Assembly (NCBI GenBank): GCA_045594705.1
Contig: JAZNZB010000040.1
Coordinates: 1 to 60,952 of the forward strand
Reading direction: 5' to 3'
DNA length: 60,952 nt
Origin: SVQP01 sp045594705
GTDB lineage: Bacteria; Bacillota; Clostridia; Oscillospirales; CAG-272
Below, piece after piece: positions 16,744-24,784 of this stretch. Below the pieces are notes generated by a model. That model was not told the DNA's origin and made no database searches. It was given only the letters and a program-made list of their open reading frames with translations. Position numbers and translations under genes: made by a program. Each line of letters begins with the position of its first letter. Positions within the stretch are counted from its first letter, which is position 1.

Positions 16744-17610
16744 ATGAAAGTAGTACTTGCCGGTGCTTTTGGTAATCTGGGCGCTGAAATTCTCAAATGC
16801 CTGTGCGCGGACGGTCACGAGGTCGTGGCTGCCGATCTGCGCGAGACGGCTGTTGTGGGCTGCGAAGGAAAATACACCTTCAAGGCAATCGACGCAACCA
16901 ATCCCGAAACACTCAAGGGTCTTTGCGACGGTGCGGATGCAGTCATCACCACCGTGGGCCTGACCGGTGCCTCCACCAAGGTCACCTCTTACGACATCGA
17001 CTACCACGGAAACATGAACCTCTACGCCGAGGCAAAGGCCGCAGGCGTTAAGAAATTCAACTATATCTCGGTTATTTCCTGCGACGAGCCGGGCGCAGAC
17101 AAGGTGCCCATGCTGCATGCCAAATACCTTGTTGAACAAGAGATCAAGAAGCAGGAGATGGACTGGGTCATCTACCGTCCCACCGGCTACTTCTACGATA
17201 TCTGCAAGGTATTCAAGCCCTACGTGGACAAGGGCGAGATGCAGCTGCTCAAGGGATACGGCGGCGTCAAGGCGAACGTGATCGACTGCCCCGACTTTGC
17301 GCGCTTTATCGTGGATCACATGAACGACAAAAACGTCTCTTACGACATTGGCGGCAAGGAGACCTATACTTACGAGCAAATGGCAAAGATGTGCTTTGAC
17401 GCAGCAGGCAAGGAGCTCAAAATCAAGTGGGCACCCATCTGGCTGTTCGGCATTCTTGCAAACCTGCCCAAGATCAAAAAGGCGGGCAAGCATGACATCA
17501 TCCTGTTCTCCAAGTGGACGCTCTCTCACGATCTCGTAGGCGACACCATTGTCGGTGACAAGAGCTTTGCCGAATACATCAAGTCTTATTTCGGAAAGGA
17601 GAAGAACTGA
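16744..17610 (+). CDS. NmrA-type NAD(P)-binding protein (atypical SDR)
   Basis: The 288-residue protein opens with VVLAGAFGNLGAEILKCL, a GxxGxxG dinucleotide-binding motif, followed by VVAADLRE. A YISVIS segment and a long interior match the atypical short-chain dehydrogenase/NmrA family, whose members act as NAD(P) sensors or epimerase/reductase-like enzymes. It has no signal peptide. AAAAGGAG precedes the ATG. Its position between the flavin reductase-like gene and the DUF1295 gene suggests a shared redox pathway. Confidence 0.87.
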   Translation: MKVVLAGAFGNLGAEILKCLCADGHEVVAADLRETAVVGCEGKYTFKAIDATNPETLKGLCDGADAVITTVGLTGASTKVTSYDIDYHGNMNLYAEAKAAGVKKFNYISVISCDEPGADKVPMLHAKYLVEQEIKKQEMDWVIYRPTGYFYDICKVFKPYVDKGEMQLLKGYGGVKANVIDCPDFARFIVDHMNDKNVSYDIGGKETYTYEQMAKMCFDAAGKELKIKWAPIWLFGILANLPKIKKAGKHDIILFSKWTLSHDLVGDTIVGDKSFAEYIKSYFGKEKN

Positions 17611-17611
17611 T

Positions 17612-18424
17612 ATGCCGTGGGCTTTACTTGGAATTCTGCTTGCCGTTTGTGCCGCCATGTGCGCTGTCGGCTTTTATAAGTTCGTTTACTTTCTCTCGAT
17701 CGGCTACGGCTTTGCCGTTGCAGGCGGCGGTATCGCCGTTCTGATCATGTATCTGATCAACCCCACCGCAACCCCTCTTTGGATCGTGCTGGTGCAGACC
17801 GCCCTCTTTATCGCGTACGGCGTGCGCCTTTCCGGATTTTTGCTTGTACGCGAGCTCAAGAACGTCACCTTCAAAAAGACTGACGTTGCCAAGGACACAC
17901 TTGCCAAGAACGGCGAGAAAAAGATGCCCATCTTCGTGCTTGCAACCATCTGGGTCACGGTCTCGGTTCTGTACGTCGCGCAGGTCAGCCCCATGCTCTT
18001 CCGCTATGACAACGCCTCTACCGATATCATCGTGCCCGTTGTGGGCTTTGCCGTTTCGGTATTCGGCCTGATCCTTGAATCGATCGCCGACAAGCAGAAG
18101 TCCGCACAGAAAAAGGAACGCCCCGACATGGTGGCAACCAAGGGCCTTTACAGAATGTGCCGCTGCCCCAATTACCTGGGCGAGATCATTTTCTGGACCG
18201 GTGTCTTTATCTCCGGCATCACCGCATACCTGACTGTTGGTCAGTGGATCACCGCGATCCTTGCTTACGTTTGCATTGTGTTCATCATGTTCAACGGTGC
18301 GCAGAGACTTGAAAAGCGTCAGATGGCACGCTACGGCGAAAACGAGGAATACAACACCTACGCAAACAAGACCCCCATCATCATTCCCCTGCTCCCCATC
18401 TACCACCTCAACAAAAAGAAATAA
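17612..18424 (+). CDS. DUF1295 family membrane protein (steroid 5-alpha-reductase-like)
   Basis: The ATG at 17612 follows AAAGGAG and starts only 1 nt after the stop of the NmrA gene. The 270-residue protein has about seven membrane segments. Near the C-terminus is the family hallmark KGLYRMCRCPNYLGEIIFW, followed by QRLEKRQMARYG and a T-P-IIP ending. This matches DUF1295, related to steroid 5-alpha reductases and isoprenylcysteine methyltransferases. Bacterial members can reduce the Delta4 bond of steroids or bile-acid intermediates, an activity inferred for relatives only. The typical SRHPNY is CRCPNY here. Confidence 0.88.
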   Translation: MPWALLGILLAVCAAMCAVGFYKFVYFLSIGYGFAVAGGGIAVLIMYLINPTATPLWIVLVQTALFIAYGVRLSGFLLVRELKNVTFKKTDVAKDTLAKNGEKKMPIFVLATIWVTVSVLYVAQVSPMLFRYDNASTDIIVPVVGFAVSVFGLILESIADKQKSAQKKERPDMVATKGLYRMCRCPNYLGEIIFWTGVFISGITAYLTVGQWITAILAYVCIVFIMFNGAQRLEKRQMARYGENEEYNTYANKTPIIIPLLPIYHLNKKK

Positions 18425-18442
18425 TATCCAAGGAGCAATCTT

Positions 18443-19078
18443 ATGAATGACTTTTCGATCTCCATGGCACTCGTAGACTTCATTCCCGTCATCCTTTTCG
18501 CGGTTGCCGCAAGCATCCTGCTCAGGGATCTTTACGCAGCCATGAATAAGGGCACGTTTACCCTGTTTTCGGCAGGCGTGATCGACGTAGCCATCGCGGG
18601 TGCGCTCAAGGCAACCTGGAAGCTGCTTTACGCTGCGGGCATCTGCAACTTTGAAGCGCTGGATCACATGTTCTTCCCCGTGCAGTCGATCGGTTTTCTG
18701 ATGGCAGGCCTTGGTATGCTGTTCATGCTTTGCCACAAGCAAAAAAACACCGTGCTTGCCGCAGCCGCTCCCGCCGTCTTTTCGGGCACGTTTGTGTTCG
18801 TTGGGCTGATGGTGGCAGGCCTTGGTATCATGGACACCGTGCTCTGCATTCTGTCAGTCAAGCGCAAAAAGCCTTATCTGATCGCCATTTTCGTCCTTTC
18901 CTTTATCTGCTCGCTGTGCATGGGCTACCTTTCCTCGCAGGATTTCGCGCAGGCATCCATGAACTGGATTGCAGAGGGCGTCAACGTGGCAGGTCAGGGC
19001 ACGCTGCTGCTTGGCGTGATGCTGCTGCACAAGGGCGGCCTTGCAAAGCCTTCCCCGAGAAAGCGTGAAGACGTATGA
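18443..19078 (+). CDS. Unknown multispanning membrane protein
   Basis: The 211-residue protein has about six or seven hydrophobic helices (FIPVILFAVAASILL, FFPVQSIGFLMAGLGMLFML, GTFVFVGLMVAGLGIMDTVL, YLIAIFVLSFICSLCMGYL). It has no recognised catalytic motif. AAGGAG precedes the start, and the stop overlaps the next start as ATGA. Co-transcription with the DUF1295 gene suggests a common pathway. Confidence 0.75.
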   Translation: MNDFSISMALVDFIPVILFAVAASILLRDLYAAMNKGTFTLFSAGVIDVAIAGALKATWKLLYAAGICNFEALDHMFFPVQSIGFLMAGLGMLFMLCHKQKNTVLAAAAPAVFSGTFVFVGLMVAGLGIMDTVLCILSVKRKKPYLIAIFVLSFICSLCMGYLSSQDFAQASMNWIAEGVNVAGQGTLLLGVMLLHKGGLAKPSPRKREDV

Positions 19079-19725
19079 CCGACGTGCTTTTGAGCAGGAT
19101 CAAGGACAGATACCCTTTGGTAGAATTGGATGTGGGTGAATTTGCCACGCTGCGCGCAAACGGCATGAAGTTTTCGATACAGGCATTCAAAGCACAGGGC
19201 CTTGGACACGTTTCGATCATGCGCGCCAAGGGATTTTTCGGCCTTATGAAAATGGACACGCTGATGATCGTGCCCGACGAGAAGGATCTGCCGCTCTACT
19301 CCTACGACCGCATCTACGCCGCAGGCAACGATACGCTGATCGTGGAGCTTTACGACACGCTGACCGCCCCGCTTGACCTTGGTGCACTTGGCGAGATCAT
19401 ATCCCGCCGCACCTACCTTGCAGGGCGCGATCCCGGAAAGCATTGGTACGATGATATCAAGCTGGAAGAGAGCATTTCCAAAAAGGGCAAGCGCGCACAG
19501 ACCCCCGAGCTGGACGCGCTGGCCTACGAGCACTTTGAGGCTTACCTCTCGGCTCCCGCAGCCGCCACGGCGGACGTGTCGCAAAAGAAAGCGCGCTCCG
19601 CAGCCTACGTCAATGGGCTTTTGACCCACGGCGGTCCCTCGACCGACGTTTTCAAAAAAGCGCTGGGCGCAGAAACCACTTCCCGCCTGTTTTGCGAAGT
19701 CCTGTTCGGTATTGACGGGAAGTAA
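19075..19725 (+). CDS. Unknown soluble protein, last gene of the redox operon (possible bilin-reductase-like fold)
   Basis: The 216-residue protein has no signal or membrane segment. The central part (GFFGLMKMDTLMIVPDEKDL, PLYSYDRIYAAG, LIVELYDTL) and the end (FKKALGAETTSRLFCEVLF) loosely follow the order of features in ferredoxin-dependent bilin reductases: a DLP-x-x-D strand, a hydrophobic strand ending in an acidic residue, then an FG/LF ending. The similarity is visual only and may be chance. It overlaps the membrane gene by 4 bp, so translation is coupled. Confidence 0.6.
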   Translation: MTDVLLSRIKDRYPLVELDVGEFATLRANGMKFSIQAFKAQGLGHVSIMRAKGFFGLMKMDTLMIVPDEKDLPLYSYDRIYAAGNDTLIVELYDTLTAPLDLGALGEIISRRTYLAGRDPGKHWYDDIKLEESISKKGKRAQTPELDALAYEHFEAYLSAPAAATADVSQKKARSAAYVNGLLTHGGPSTDVFKKALGAETTSRLFCEVLFGIDGK

Positions 19726-19789
19726 CGCCGCGCCGTAGCCGAATGGCAAGCGCCTAAAAGCAGACGCGACCAATCAATCCATCATTTTT

Positions 19790-19821
19790 TCAGCCCTCAT
19801 CCTTGGCGGATGAGGGCTGAA
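19790..19821. repeat. 13-bp-stem hairpin after the redox operon
   Basis: TCAGCCCTCATCC pairs with GGATGAGGGCTGA around TTGGC. T-runs lie before the stem on the plus strand, and A-runs follow it on the minus strand, so it is not a canonical terminator in either direction. It may still end the operon or mark transcript ends. Confidence 0.55.
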
Positions 19822-19910
19822 CTGTATACTTTCCCCCAAACTCTACGAAAAAGTGATTGCATCAAAAGCACTCTCCGCGCTCGCTTTTCTCGCATAAAAA
19901 GATACCTATC

Positions 19911-20014
19911 GCAGGGGACGGCGCCCTCGACGTCCCGAGCCAGCAGCAACTAATCTTTTACAAAGAAGGAGTTAGTTTGTGCCTGCCCGGGACGTCGAGC
20001 GCGCCGTCCCCTGC
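19911..20014. repeat. 104-bp inverted-repeat element, copy 1
   Basis: A 27-nt arm beginning GCAGGGGACGGCGCC (19911-19937) is matched by its reverse complement at 19988-20014 with one mismatch. They flank a 50-nt centre. The same arm occurs in copy 2 at 60863, also followed by a centre of nearly the same length with shared GCAACT, TTTT and TTG-GCC elements. The symmetry and dispersed copies point to a MITE-like or REP/REPIN-like element. It lies in the noncoding stretch 19726-20113, which holds no gene. Confidence 0.8.
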
Positions 20015-20113
20015 AACTGTTTATATGGATATGTCGGTTTTTTCATTCTAACAGAAATGGGGATAAATCATCCCCATTTCTCCGCTATTTCCTCAGCCCC
20101 ATGGGCAATTTTT

Positions 20114-20869
20114 TCAAAAGACAAAATGCAAAAAAATCTGCAGAAGCCCCGATATCAGCAAATTTGCGCCTGCCAGCGAAAACAGAGGCGTCCATACGTT
20201 ATCCGTTTTTTGATAAGACCAGCACGCCAGCAGATGAATGGGCAGCGTGGCAAGATAGCCGTAAAGCACCAGCGCTGCGTCACCGCGCCAAAGAATATCA
20301 ATGATCGGCGGAACCAGCGTGACAACCACTACGCCGAGATAACCCAGCCAGGGCTTGATATTGCAAAGCGGTGAAAAGCCCGTACAATAGAACAAGGCGC
20401 AGATACTGATGGGCGCAAACACCGAGAGGACGATCGTGCCCAAGATGGGCTGAAACTGAACCAAAGACAGCGAAGTATGGCTGACGTTCATCTCTGCGAC
20501 CGGAAGGCTTTCCATCATAAGAGAAAGATCAAATCCGCCAAGGTACAAAACGCCCAGCCATATAGCCTCAACGCCCAGAATCAGGCCGACTGTCAACAAA
20601 ACGTGCTTCAGACAGTGCCATACGTCGGTGGTCAACATGAACCATTCTTCCTTCAGGTAACCCAATATCAAAAACAACACGCCAACGCCGGTGACAGCGT
20701 GATAGCCGATCTCCAGCCATACGCTGCTCTCCCCTTGCTCCCAAAGTCCAAATCCCAGATAGGGCAGAAACGTGGGAAACAGCACAAAAAAGAATATCCA
20801 AGAGAAGATCAGGGCAAAGGTATGTACTTTTTCCGGCTTGCTGGTCATATGTGGAAACAATTTGCTCAT
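20114..20869 (-). CDS. Unknown multispanning membrane protein
   Basis: The ATG at 20869 follows AAAGGAG by 8 nt, giving 251 residues. About seven hydrophobic segments are present (FALIFSWIFFFVLFPTFLPY, GVGVLFLILGYL, HVLLTVGLILGVEAIWLGVL, ILGTIVLSVFAPISICALFY, and others). No CPBP-type EExxxR motif or other catalytic signature was seen. It stands alone on the minus strand, between the repeat element and the Crp/Fnr gene. Confidence 0.7.
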   Translation of the reverse strand: MSKLFPHMTSKPEKVHTFALIFSWIFFFVLFPTFLPYLGFGLWEQGESSVWLEIGYHAVTGVGVLFLILGYLKEEWFMLTTDVWHCLKHVLLTVGLILGVEAIWLGVLYLGGFDLSLMMESLPVAEMNVSHTSLSLVQFQPILGTIVLSVFAPISICALFYCTGFSPLCNIKPWLGYLGVVVVTLVPPIIDILWRGDAALVLYGYLATLPIHLLACWSYQKTDNVWTPLFSLAGANLLISGLLQIFLHFVF

Positions 20870-21015
20870 CAGCCGCGCTCCTTTCAAAAGCAATCAAGAA
20901 GATAAAAGCCGCAGAGACTTCCCTGCGACCCCGGATGCGGTCAAGCCGCTAACCTATTATAGCATGCATATGAAAAAAAGTCAAGAATCGTGTCAGCAAA
21001 GAATAGGCGAATCCG

Positions 21016-21044
21016 TTGAAAAGTTCACATAAATCTGGTATAAT
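21016..21044 (+). promoter_or_regulatory. Promoter of the Crp/Fnr regulator gene
   Basis: TTGAAA (21016-21021), a 17-nt spacer and TATAAT (21039-21044) form a good sigma-A promoter. An AAAGGAGG site follows at 21061. Confidence 0.8.
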
Positions 21045-21075
21045 ACAGAAAAGCCCTTTGAAAGGAGGCATGGCC

Positions 21076-21741
21076 ATGCCACTTGAACAATTCTATCAAG
21101 CCTATTTTCCCTTCTGGAGTGTGCTTGCCGAGGCGGACAAGCAGCTTTTGTGCGAAAGCACAGCAGAAAAGCACTTTGATCGCTCCCAGCCCGTTCACGA
21201 CAATATGGGCTGCACGGGGCTTTTCATCGTGCGCTCGGGCAGACTTCGCCTCTATATGCTTTCCGAGGACGGCAAGGAGATCACCCTCTACCGCCTCTCG
21301 CCCGGCGACATCTGTATGCTCTCGGCATCCTGCGTTTTGCAAAGCGTGACCTTTGACGTGTACGTGGATGCAGAGGAGGAGAGCGACTGCTATCACATCA
21401 GCGCCTCTGCCTTCGGCGAGGTCAGCAACCGCTATCTTGAGGTCAAGAATTACGCCCTGGAAACCGCCGTCAGCCGTTTTTCCGACGTGATGTGGATCAT
21501 GCAGCAGATCGTCTTTATGAGCATGGACACACGCCTTGCCATCTTTCTGCTTGAGGAAACGCAGGCAAACGGCACGGATTGCGTGAATATGACGCACGAA
21601 ACCATTGCGCGCCACCTTGGCACTGCCCGCGAGGTCGTGACCAGGATGCTCAAGCACCTTGCCGCCGACAGCGTGATCGAGGTCACGAGAAAAGGTATTG
21701 TGATCAAAGATAAAAAGAAACTCCAAAATCTTGCATACTAA
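21076..21741 (+). CDS. Crp/Fnr family transcriptional regulator
   Basis: The ATG at 21076 follows AAAGGAGG by 7 nt, giving 221 residues. The N-terminal cyclic-nucleotide-binding-type barrel (about 15-130) contains the GLFIVRSGRLRLY and LYRLSPGDICML strands. The C-terminal HTH_Crp (about 165-215) contains MTHETIARHLGTAREVVTRM and VIEVTRKGIVI. There is no N-terminal Fe-S Cys cluster of Fnr type; Cys residues such as C98, C102 and C114 are possible redox sensors. The neighbouring persulfide genes carry two Crp-type palindromes at their divergent promoters, so this regulator is the natural candidate to activate them, possibly in response to reactive sulfur or redox state (inference). Confidence 0.92.
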   Translation: MPLEQFYQAYFPFWSVLAEADKQLLCESTAEKHFDRSQPVHDNMGCTGLFIVRSGRLRLYMLSEDGKEITLYRLSPGDICMLSASCVLQSVTFDVYVDAEEESDCYHISASAFGEVSNRYLEVKNYALETAVSRFSDVMWIMQQIVFMSMDTRLAIFLLEETQANGTDCVNMTHETIARHLGTAREVVTRMLKHLAADSVIEVTRKGIVIKDKKKLQNLAY

Positions 21742-21742
21742 A

Positions 21743-21778
21743 AGATCAAAGCCACGGTTCAAGCGAGCCGTGGCTATT
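21743..21778. terminator. Shared hairpin between convergent Crp/Fnr and rhodanese genes
   Basis: AGCCACGG and CCGTGGCT (21750-21775) form an 8-bp stem. The minus-strand side is followed by TTTGATCTTTT, giving a modest terminator for the rhodanese operon. The plus-strand side has only ATTGTCAT. Confidence 0.55.
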
Positions 21779-21791
21779 GTCATATATGCGA

Positions 21792-22187
21792 TTATTCTGT
21801 TACAGTTCCGTACTTCCAATCATTGATACCGCCGAACTCCTTAATATTCGTATAGCCTAACGTCGCAAGCTCATTTGCGGCGTTTTTGCTTCGTCTGCCG
21901 CTTCTGCAATAGACGAGGATCAGCTGATCCTTATCGGTCAATACGCTTTCGGCTTTCTCTCCGATCTCATAATCCGGAATGAGAATAGCTCCTTCAATAT
22001 GTCTCTCGGCAAACTCCTCGGGGGTGCGCACGTCGAGAATCACGTATCCTTCCTCGCTATCCATAAGCGCCTTTGCCTTAGCGGGCGTGATCTGCTCGTA
22101 GGCGCTTTTACCATAATCACCGTTGCATCCCACAAGCATAGAAACCATCAGTGCAACCGATACGGCAATGAAAATGCGCTTCATCAT
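21792..22187 (-). CDS. Rhodanese-domain lipoprotein
   Basis: Translation from the ATG at 22187, overlapping the thioredoxin stop by 4 nt, gives 131 residues. The signal peptide ends at LVGC (lipobox Cys21). A single rhodanese domain (about 33-130) has DVRTPEEFAERHIEGAILIP and the active-site loop CRSGRRS (Cys94). It would transfer sulfane sulfur on the outer face of the membrane. It is the last gene of the CoA-disulfide reductase-thioredoxin-rhodanese operon. A long in-frame upstream extension overlaps the thioredoxin gene and is not credible. Confidence 0.9.
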   Translation of the reverse strand: MMKRIFIAVSVALMVSMLVGCNGDYGKSAYEQITPAKAKALMDSEEGYVILDVRTPEEFAERHIEGAILIPDYEIGEKAESVLTDKDQLILVYCRSGRRSKNAANELATLGYTNIKEFGGINDWKYGTVTE

Positions 22188-22486
22188 GCAAGCTCGGCAA
22201 GAATGGCGGTTTTGGGTCTTGCGCCCACGATTCTTGTTTTTTCTTCTCCGTCCTTGAAGACGATCAGCGTGGGAATGCTCATCACGCCGTATTTCATAGC
22301 AAGGGCGTTTTCGTCGTCCACGTTCACCTTGCCGACGGTGATATCGCTTCTCTCCTCGGCGATCTCGTCCACGATGGGCGAGACCATACGGCAAGGTCCG
22401 CACCAATCGGCGTAGAAATCCACGAGTACCGTGCCGTTTGCAATTGCGTTATGAAAATTATTCTGATCCAATTTTTGTACTGACAT
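22184..22486 (-). CDS. trxA: Thioredoxin
   Basis: A cytoplasmic 100-residue thioredoxin with WCGPC (Cys29, Cys32) and a cis-Pro loop SIPTLIVFKDG. GGAGG precedes the start. It lies 27 nt downstream of the CoA-disulfide reductase gene and overlaps the rhodanese gene. In this context it probably recycles disulfides or persulfides formed by the two rhodanese-type enzymes. Confidence 0.95.
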   Translation of the reverse strand: MSVQKLDQNNFHNAIANGTVLVDFYADWCGPCRMVSPIVDEIAEERSDITVGKVNVDDENALAMKYGVMSIPTLIVFKDGEEKTRIVGARPKTAILAELA

Positions 22487-22513
22487 AAGATATACCTCCG
22501 TTTTTATTTACAT

Positions 22514-24196
22514 TCATTTACATTCGGTGCAGATATACTCCGGCACCGTTCTTTCGTTTATAACCGATTCATACAGCCGCCATCCGCCCGCGAGATTGTA
22601 GCATTCAAATCCGTTGCCCGCAAGGATGCGGCAAGCGATATAGGAGCGCAGGCCCGAGTGGCAATGCACGTACACGGGCTTGCCTGCGGGAACCTCGCCA
22701 AGACGCTTGCGCAACGAGTCCAGCGGAATATGCATAAAGCCTTCGATCTTTCCGCGCGCTACCTCGGTATCGGTGCGGGTATCAAGCAGAGTCACACTAC
22801 CGTCACGCGGGAGCTTTTCCACGTCGTGCCAGAAAAACTGCCCGATCTTGCCCGTGATCACGTTTTCGGCAACAAAGCCGACCATATTGACAGGATCCTT
22901 GGCAGAGCCGAATGGGGGCGCATAGCAGAGTTCCAATTCGGCAAGGTCAGTCACCTTCGCGCCAAGCCGTATCGCGGTGGCGATCACGTCCATACGCTTA
23001 TCCACACCGTCAAAGCCCACGATCTGCGCGCCCAGGATCTTGTGCGTCACCTTATCCCACAGCACCTTGACCGACATCATGGACGCACCCGGATAGTAGG
23101 AGGCGTGAGACGCGGAGTAGGTGTAGGTCTTATCATAATCATAGCCTGCCGCAGCTGCGCTCTTTTCATTCAGACCCGTGGTGGCTACCGTCATATCAAA
23201 GAGCTTCAGCACCGACGAGCCCTGCGTGCCCTTGTACTCCGAGGGAATGCCGCAGATATTGTCCGCCGCAATGCGGCCTTGCTTGTTGGCAGGGCCTGCA
23301 AGCGGGATGAAGGACGGCTCACCCGTCACGAAATTCCGCACGGTCACCGCATCGCCCACGGCGTACACGTCGGGAGCACTTGTCTGCATTCTCTCGTTGA
23401 CGATGATGCTGCCGCGCCCGTCGGTCTCAATGCCCGAGGATCTGACAAATGCGGTATCGGGGCGAACACCGACAGACAAGAGCACCATATCCGCTTCAAC
23501 CGTTCCTTGATTCAGCTCTACGGTCAATCCCCTGCCGTGATCCTGCACGGCGACGACGCCGTTCCCAAGCGCGAGCCTGATGCCTTTCGACTTGATATAT
23601 CTGTGCACGTCCGCGGCCATATCGAAATCCAGAGGCGCGATCAGATGGTCGGACAGCTCCACGATGGTCACGACAAGTCCGGCCTTGACAAGGTTTTCAG
23701 CCATCTCCACGCCGATATATCCGCCGCCGACAACGACTGCCGATTTCGGATGCCTTTCTTCTATATACTGCTTGATCTTGATCGTATCGGGAATATTGCG
23801 CAGGGTAAAGACCTTGTCGCTCTCAATTCCTGCAATGCCCGGACGAATGGGAGCAGCACCGGGAGAAAGCACCAGGCTGTCATACCGCTCGGTGTATTCC
23901 TCGCCCGTTTTCAGATCTCTGAGTGTAACAGTCTTGTTTTGTGTATCTATGGCAATCGCCTCGCAAAACGTGCGCACGTCGATATTGAAACGTGCCTTGA
24001 AGCTCTCGGGGGTTTGCAGCGTGAGATTGCCTTTTTCGGTGATATCACCGCCGACGTAATAAGGAAGGCCGCAGTTGGCAAAGGAAATGAACTCCCCGCG
24101 CTCGAATATGATGATCTCGGCTTTCTCGTCAAGCCGTCTGAGTCTTGCCGCGCAGGACGCACCGCCCGCCACGCCTCCTATGATCAAGGTCTTCAT
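22514..24196 (-). CDS. CoA-disulfide reductase/NAD(P)H-polysulfide reductase with C-terminal rhodanese
   Basis: From the ATG at 24196 (GGAGGG upstream) the protein has 560 residues. An FAD-binding motif (GGVAGGASCAARLRRLDE), the active-site Cys42 in SFANCGLPYYVGG, an NAD(P) motif (VVVGGGYIGVEMAENL) and VYAVGDAV identify the CoA-disulfide reductase branch. The dimerisation domain carries NMVGFVAENV. The last 100 residues are a rhodanese with Cys512 in VHCHSGLRS. Such fused enzymes reduce CoA-persulfides and polysulfides with NAD(P)H. The tail YICTECK adds a CxxC pair. It heads a three-gene operon driven by the divergent Crp/Fnr-type promoter. Confidence 0.93.
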   Translation of the reverse strand: MKTLIIGGVAGGASCAARLRRLDEKAEIIIFERGEFISFANCGLPYYVGGDITEKGNLTLQTPESFKARFNIDVRTFCEAIAIDTQNKTVTLRDLKTGEEYTERYDSLVLSPGAAPIRPGIAGIESDKVFTLRNIPDTIKIKQYIEERHPKSAVVVGGGYIGVEMAENLVKAGLVVTIVELSDHLIAPLDFDMAADVHRYIKSKGIRLALGNGVVAVQDHGRGLTVELNQGTVEADMVLLSVGVRPDTAFVRSSGIETDGRGSIIVNERMQTSAPDVYAVGDAVTVRNFVTGEPSFIPLAGPANKQGRIAADNICGIPSEYKGTQGSSVLKLFDMTVATTGLNEKSAAAAGYDYDKTYTYSASHASYYPGASMMSVKVLWDKVTHKILGAQIVGFDGVDKRMDVIATAIRLGAKVTDLAELELCYAPPFGSAKDPVNMVGFVAENVITGKIGQFFWHDVEKLPRDGSVTLLDTRTDTEVARGKIEGFMHIPLDSLRKRLGEVPAGKPVYVHCHSGLRSYIACRILAGNGFECYNLAGGWRLYESVINERTVPEYICTECK

Positions 24197-24229
24197 AAAT
24201 TTCCCTCCGTTTTTTCTTTCTGTGAGCAT

Positions 24230-24271
24230 ATTTTATCATACTTTTTCCGTGCCCGCTGTGACTTTGGTCAC
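24230..24271 (-). promoter_or_regulatory. Crp/Fnr-type operator and promoter of the CoA-disulfide reductase operon
   Basis: The perfect palindrome GTGAC-TTTG-GTCAC (24258-24271) is followed on the minus strand, after exactly 22 nt, by TAAAAT (24235-24230). With a start about 7 nt further, its centre is at -41.5, the class II activation position of Crp/Fnr proteins. Confidence 0.75.
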
Positions 24272-24322
24272 TCAAAGAAATTATACCACAAAATTCGCAA
24301 GATGGCAATCAAAACACGGCTT

Positions 24323-24364
24323 GTGACAAAAGTCACGGAAAAAACTCCGATCAAACGATAAAAT
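24323..24364 (+). promoter_or_regulatory. Crp/Fnr-type operator and promoter of the plus-strand rhodanese
   Basis: The palindrome GTGAC-AAAA-GTCAC (24323-24336) is followed after exactly 22 nt by TAAAAT (24359-24364). The geometry mirrors that of the divergent promoter, with the operator centre at about -41.5. No good -35 box is present, as expected for an activator-dependent promoter. Confidence 0.75.
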
Positions 24365-24397
24365 AAAACCGTAATCAAATCACAAGGAGGATACAAC

Positions 24398-24718
24398 ATG
24401 AGTTTTTTCAATATATTTTCCCGCAAGGATATCAACCAAGGGGTCAAACAATTCCGTGAAAACGAGGATGCAATTCTTCTCGACGTCAGAACGAGAGAGG
24501 AATACGCAAGCGGACACATTGAAGGAAGCCGCAACCTTCCGCTGGACGAGATCGACAGAGTGGATTCGGTCATCAAGGACAAAAACGCGCCTGTGTACGT
24601 CCATTGCCTGAGCGGAGGACGAAGCGCACGCGCGGCAGCTTATCTGAGGGGCAAGGGATACAGAGACGTTCACGACATCGGAGGGATCGGATCGTACACA
24701 GGCAAGATCGTTGTTTGA
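24398..24718 (+). CDS. Single-domain rhodanese
   Basis: A cytoplasmic 106-residue rhodanese with DVRTREEYASGHIEGSRNLP and the active-site loop HCLSGGRS (Cys70). AAGGAGG precedes the ATG. It is transcribed divergently from the CoA-disulfide reductase operon under a near-identical Crp/Fnr-type promoter, so both sides are probably induced together. A terminator follows at 24736. Confidence 0.92.
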   Translation: MSFFNIFSRKDINQGVKQFRENEDAILLDVRTREEYASGHIEGSRNLPLDEIDRVDSVIKDKNAPVYVHCLSGGRSARAAAYLRGKGYRDVHDIGGIGSYTGKIVV

Positions 24719-24735
24719 ACATAATATGCAACACA

Positions 24736-24768
24736 GGGACTGAGTCATTCACTCAGTCCCTTTGTTCG
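24736..24768 (+). terminator. Terminator of the rhodanese gene
   Basis: GGGACTGAGT and ACTCAGTCCC (24736-24760) form a 10-bp stem around a 5-nt loop and are followed by TTTGTT. Confidence 0.8.
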
Positions 24769-24784
24769 TATCGCCCGTCGGGTC

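Noticed and set aside
19731..19790. A possible tRNA-like segment
   Set aside because: No cloverleaf, T-loop or anticodon arm could be drawn.
19790..19821. A hairpin after the redox operon, considered as a terminator
   Set aside because: The stem is strong but neither strand has a U-tract after it. It is listed as a repeat with unknown role.
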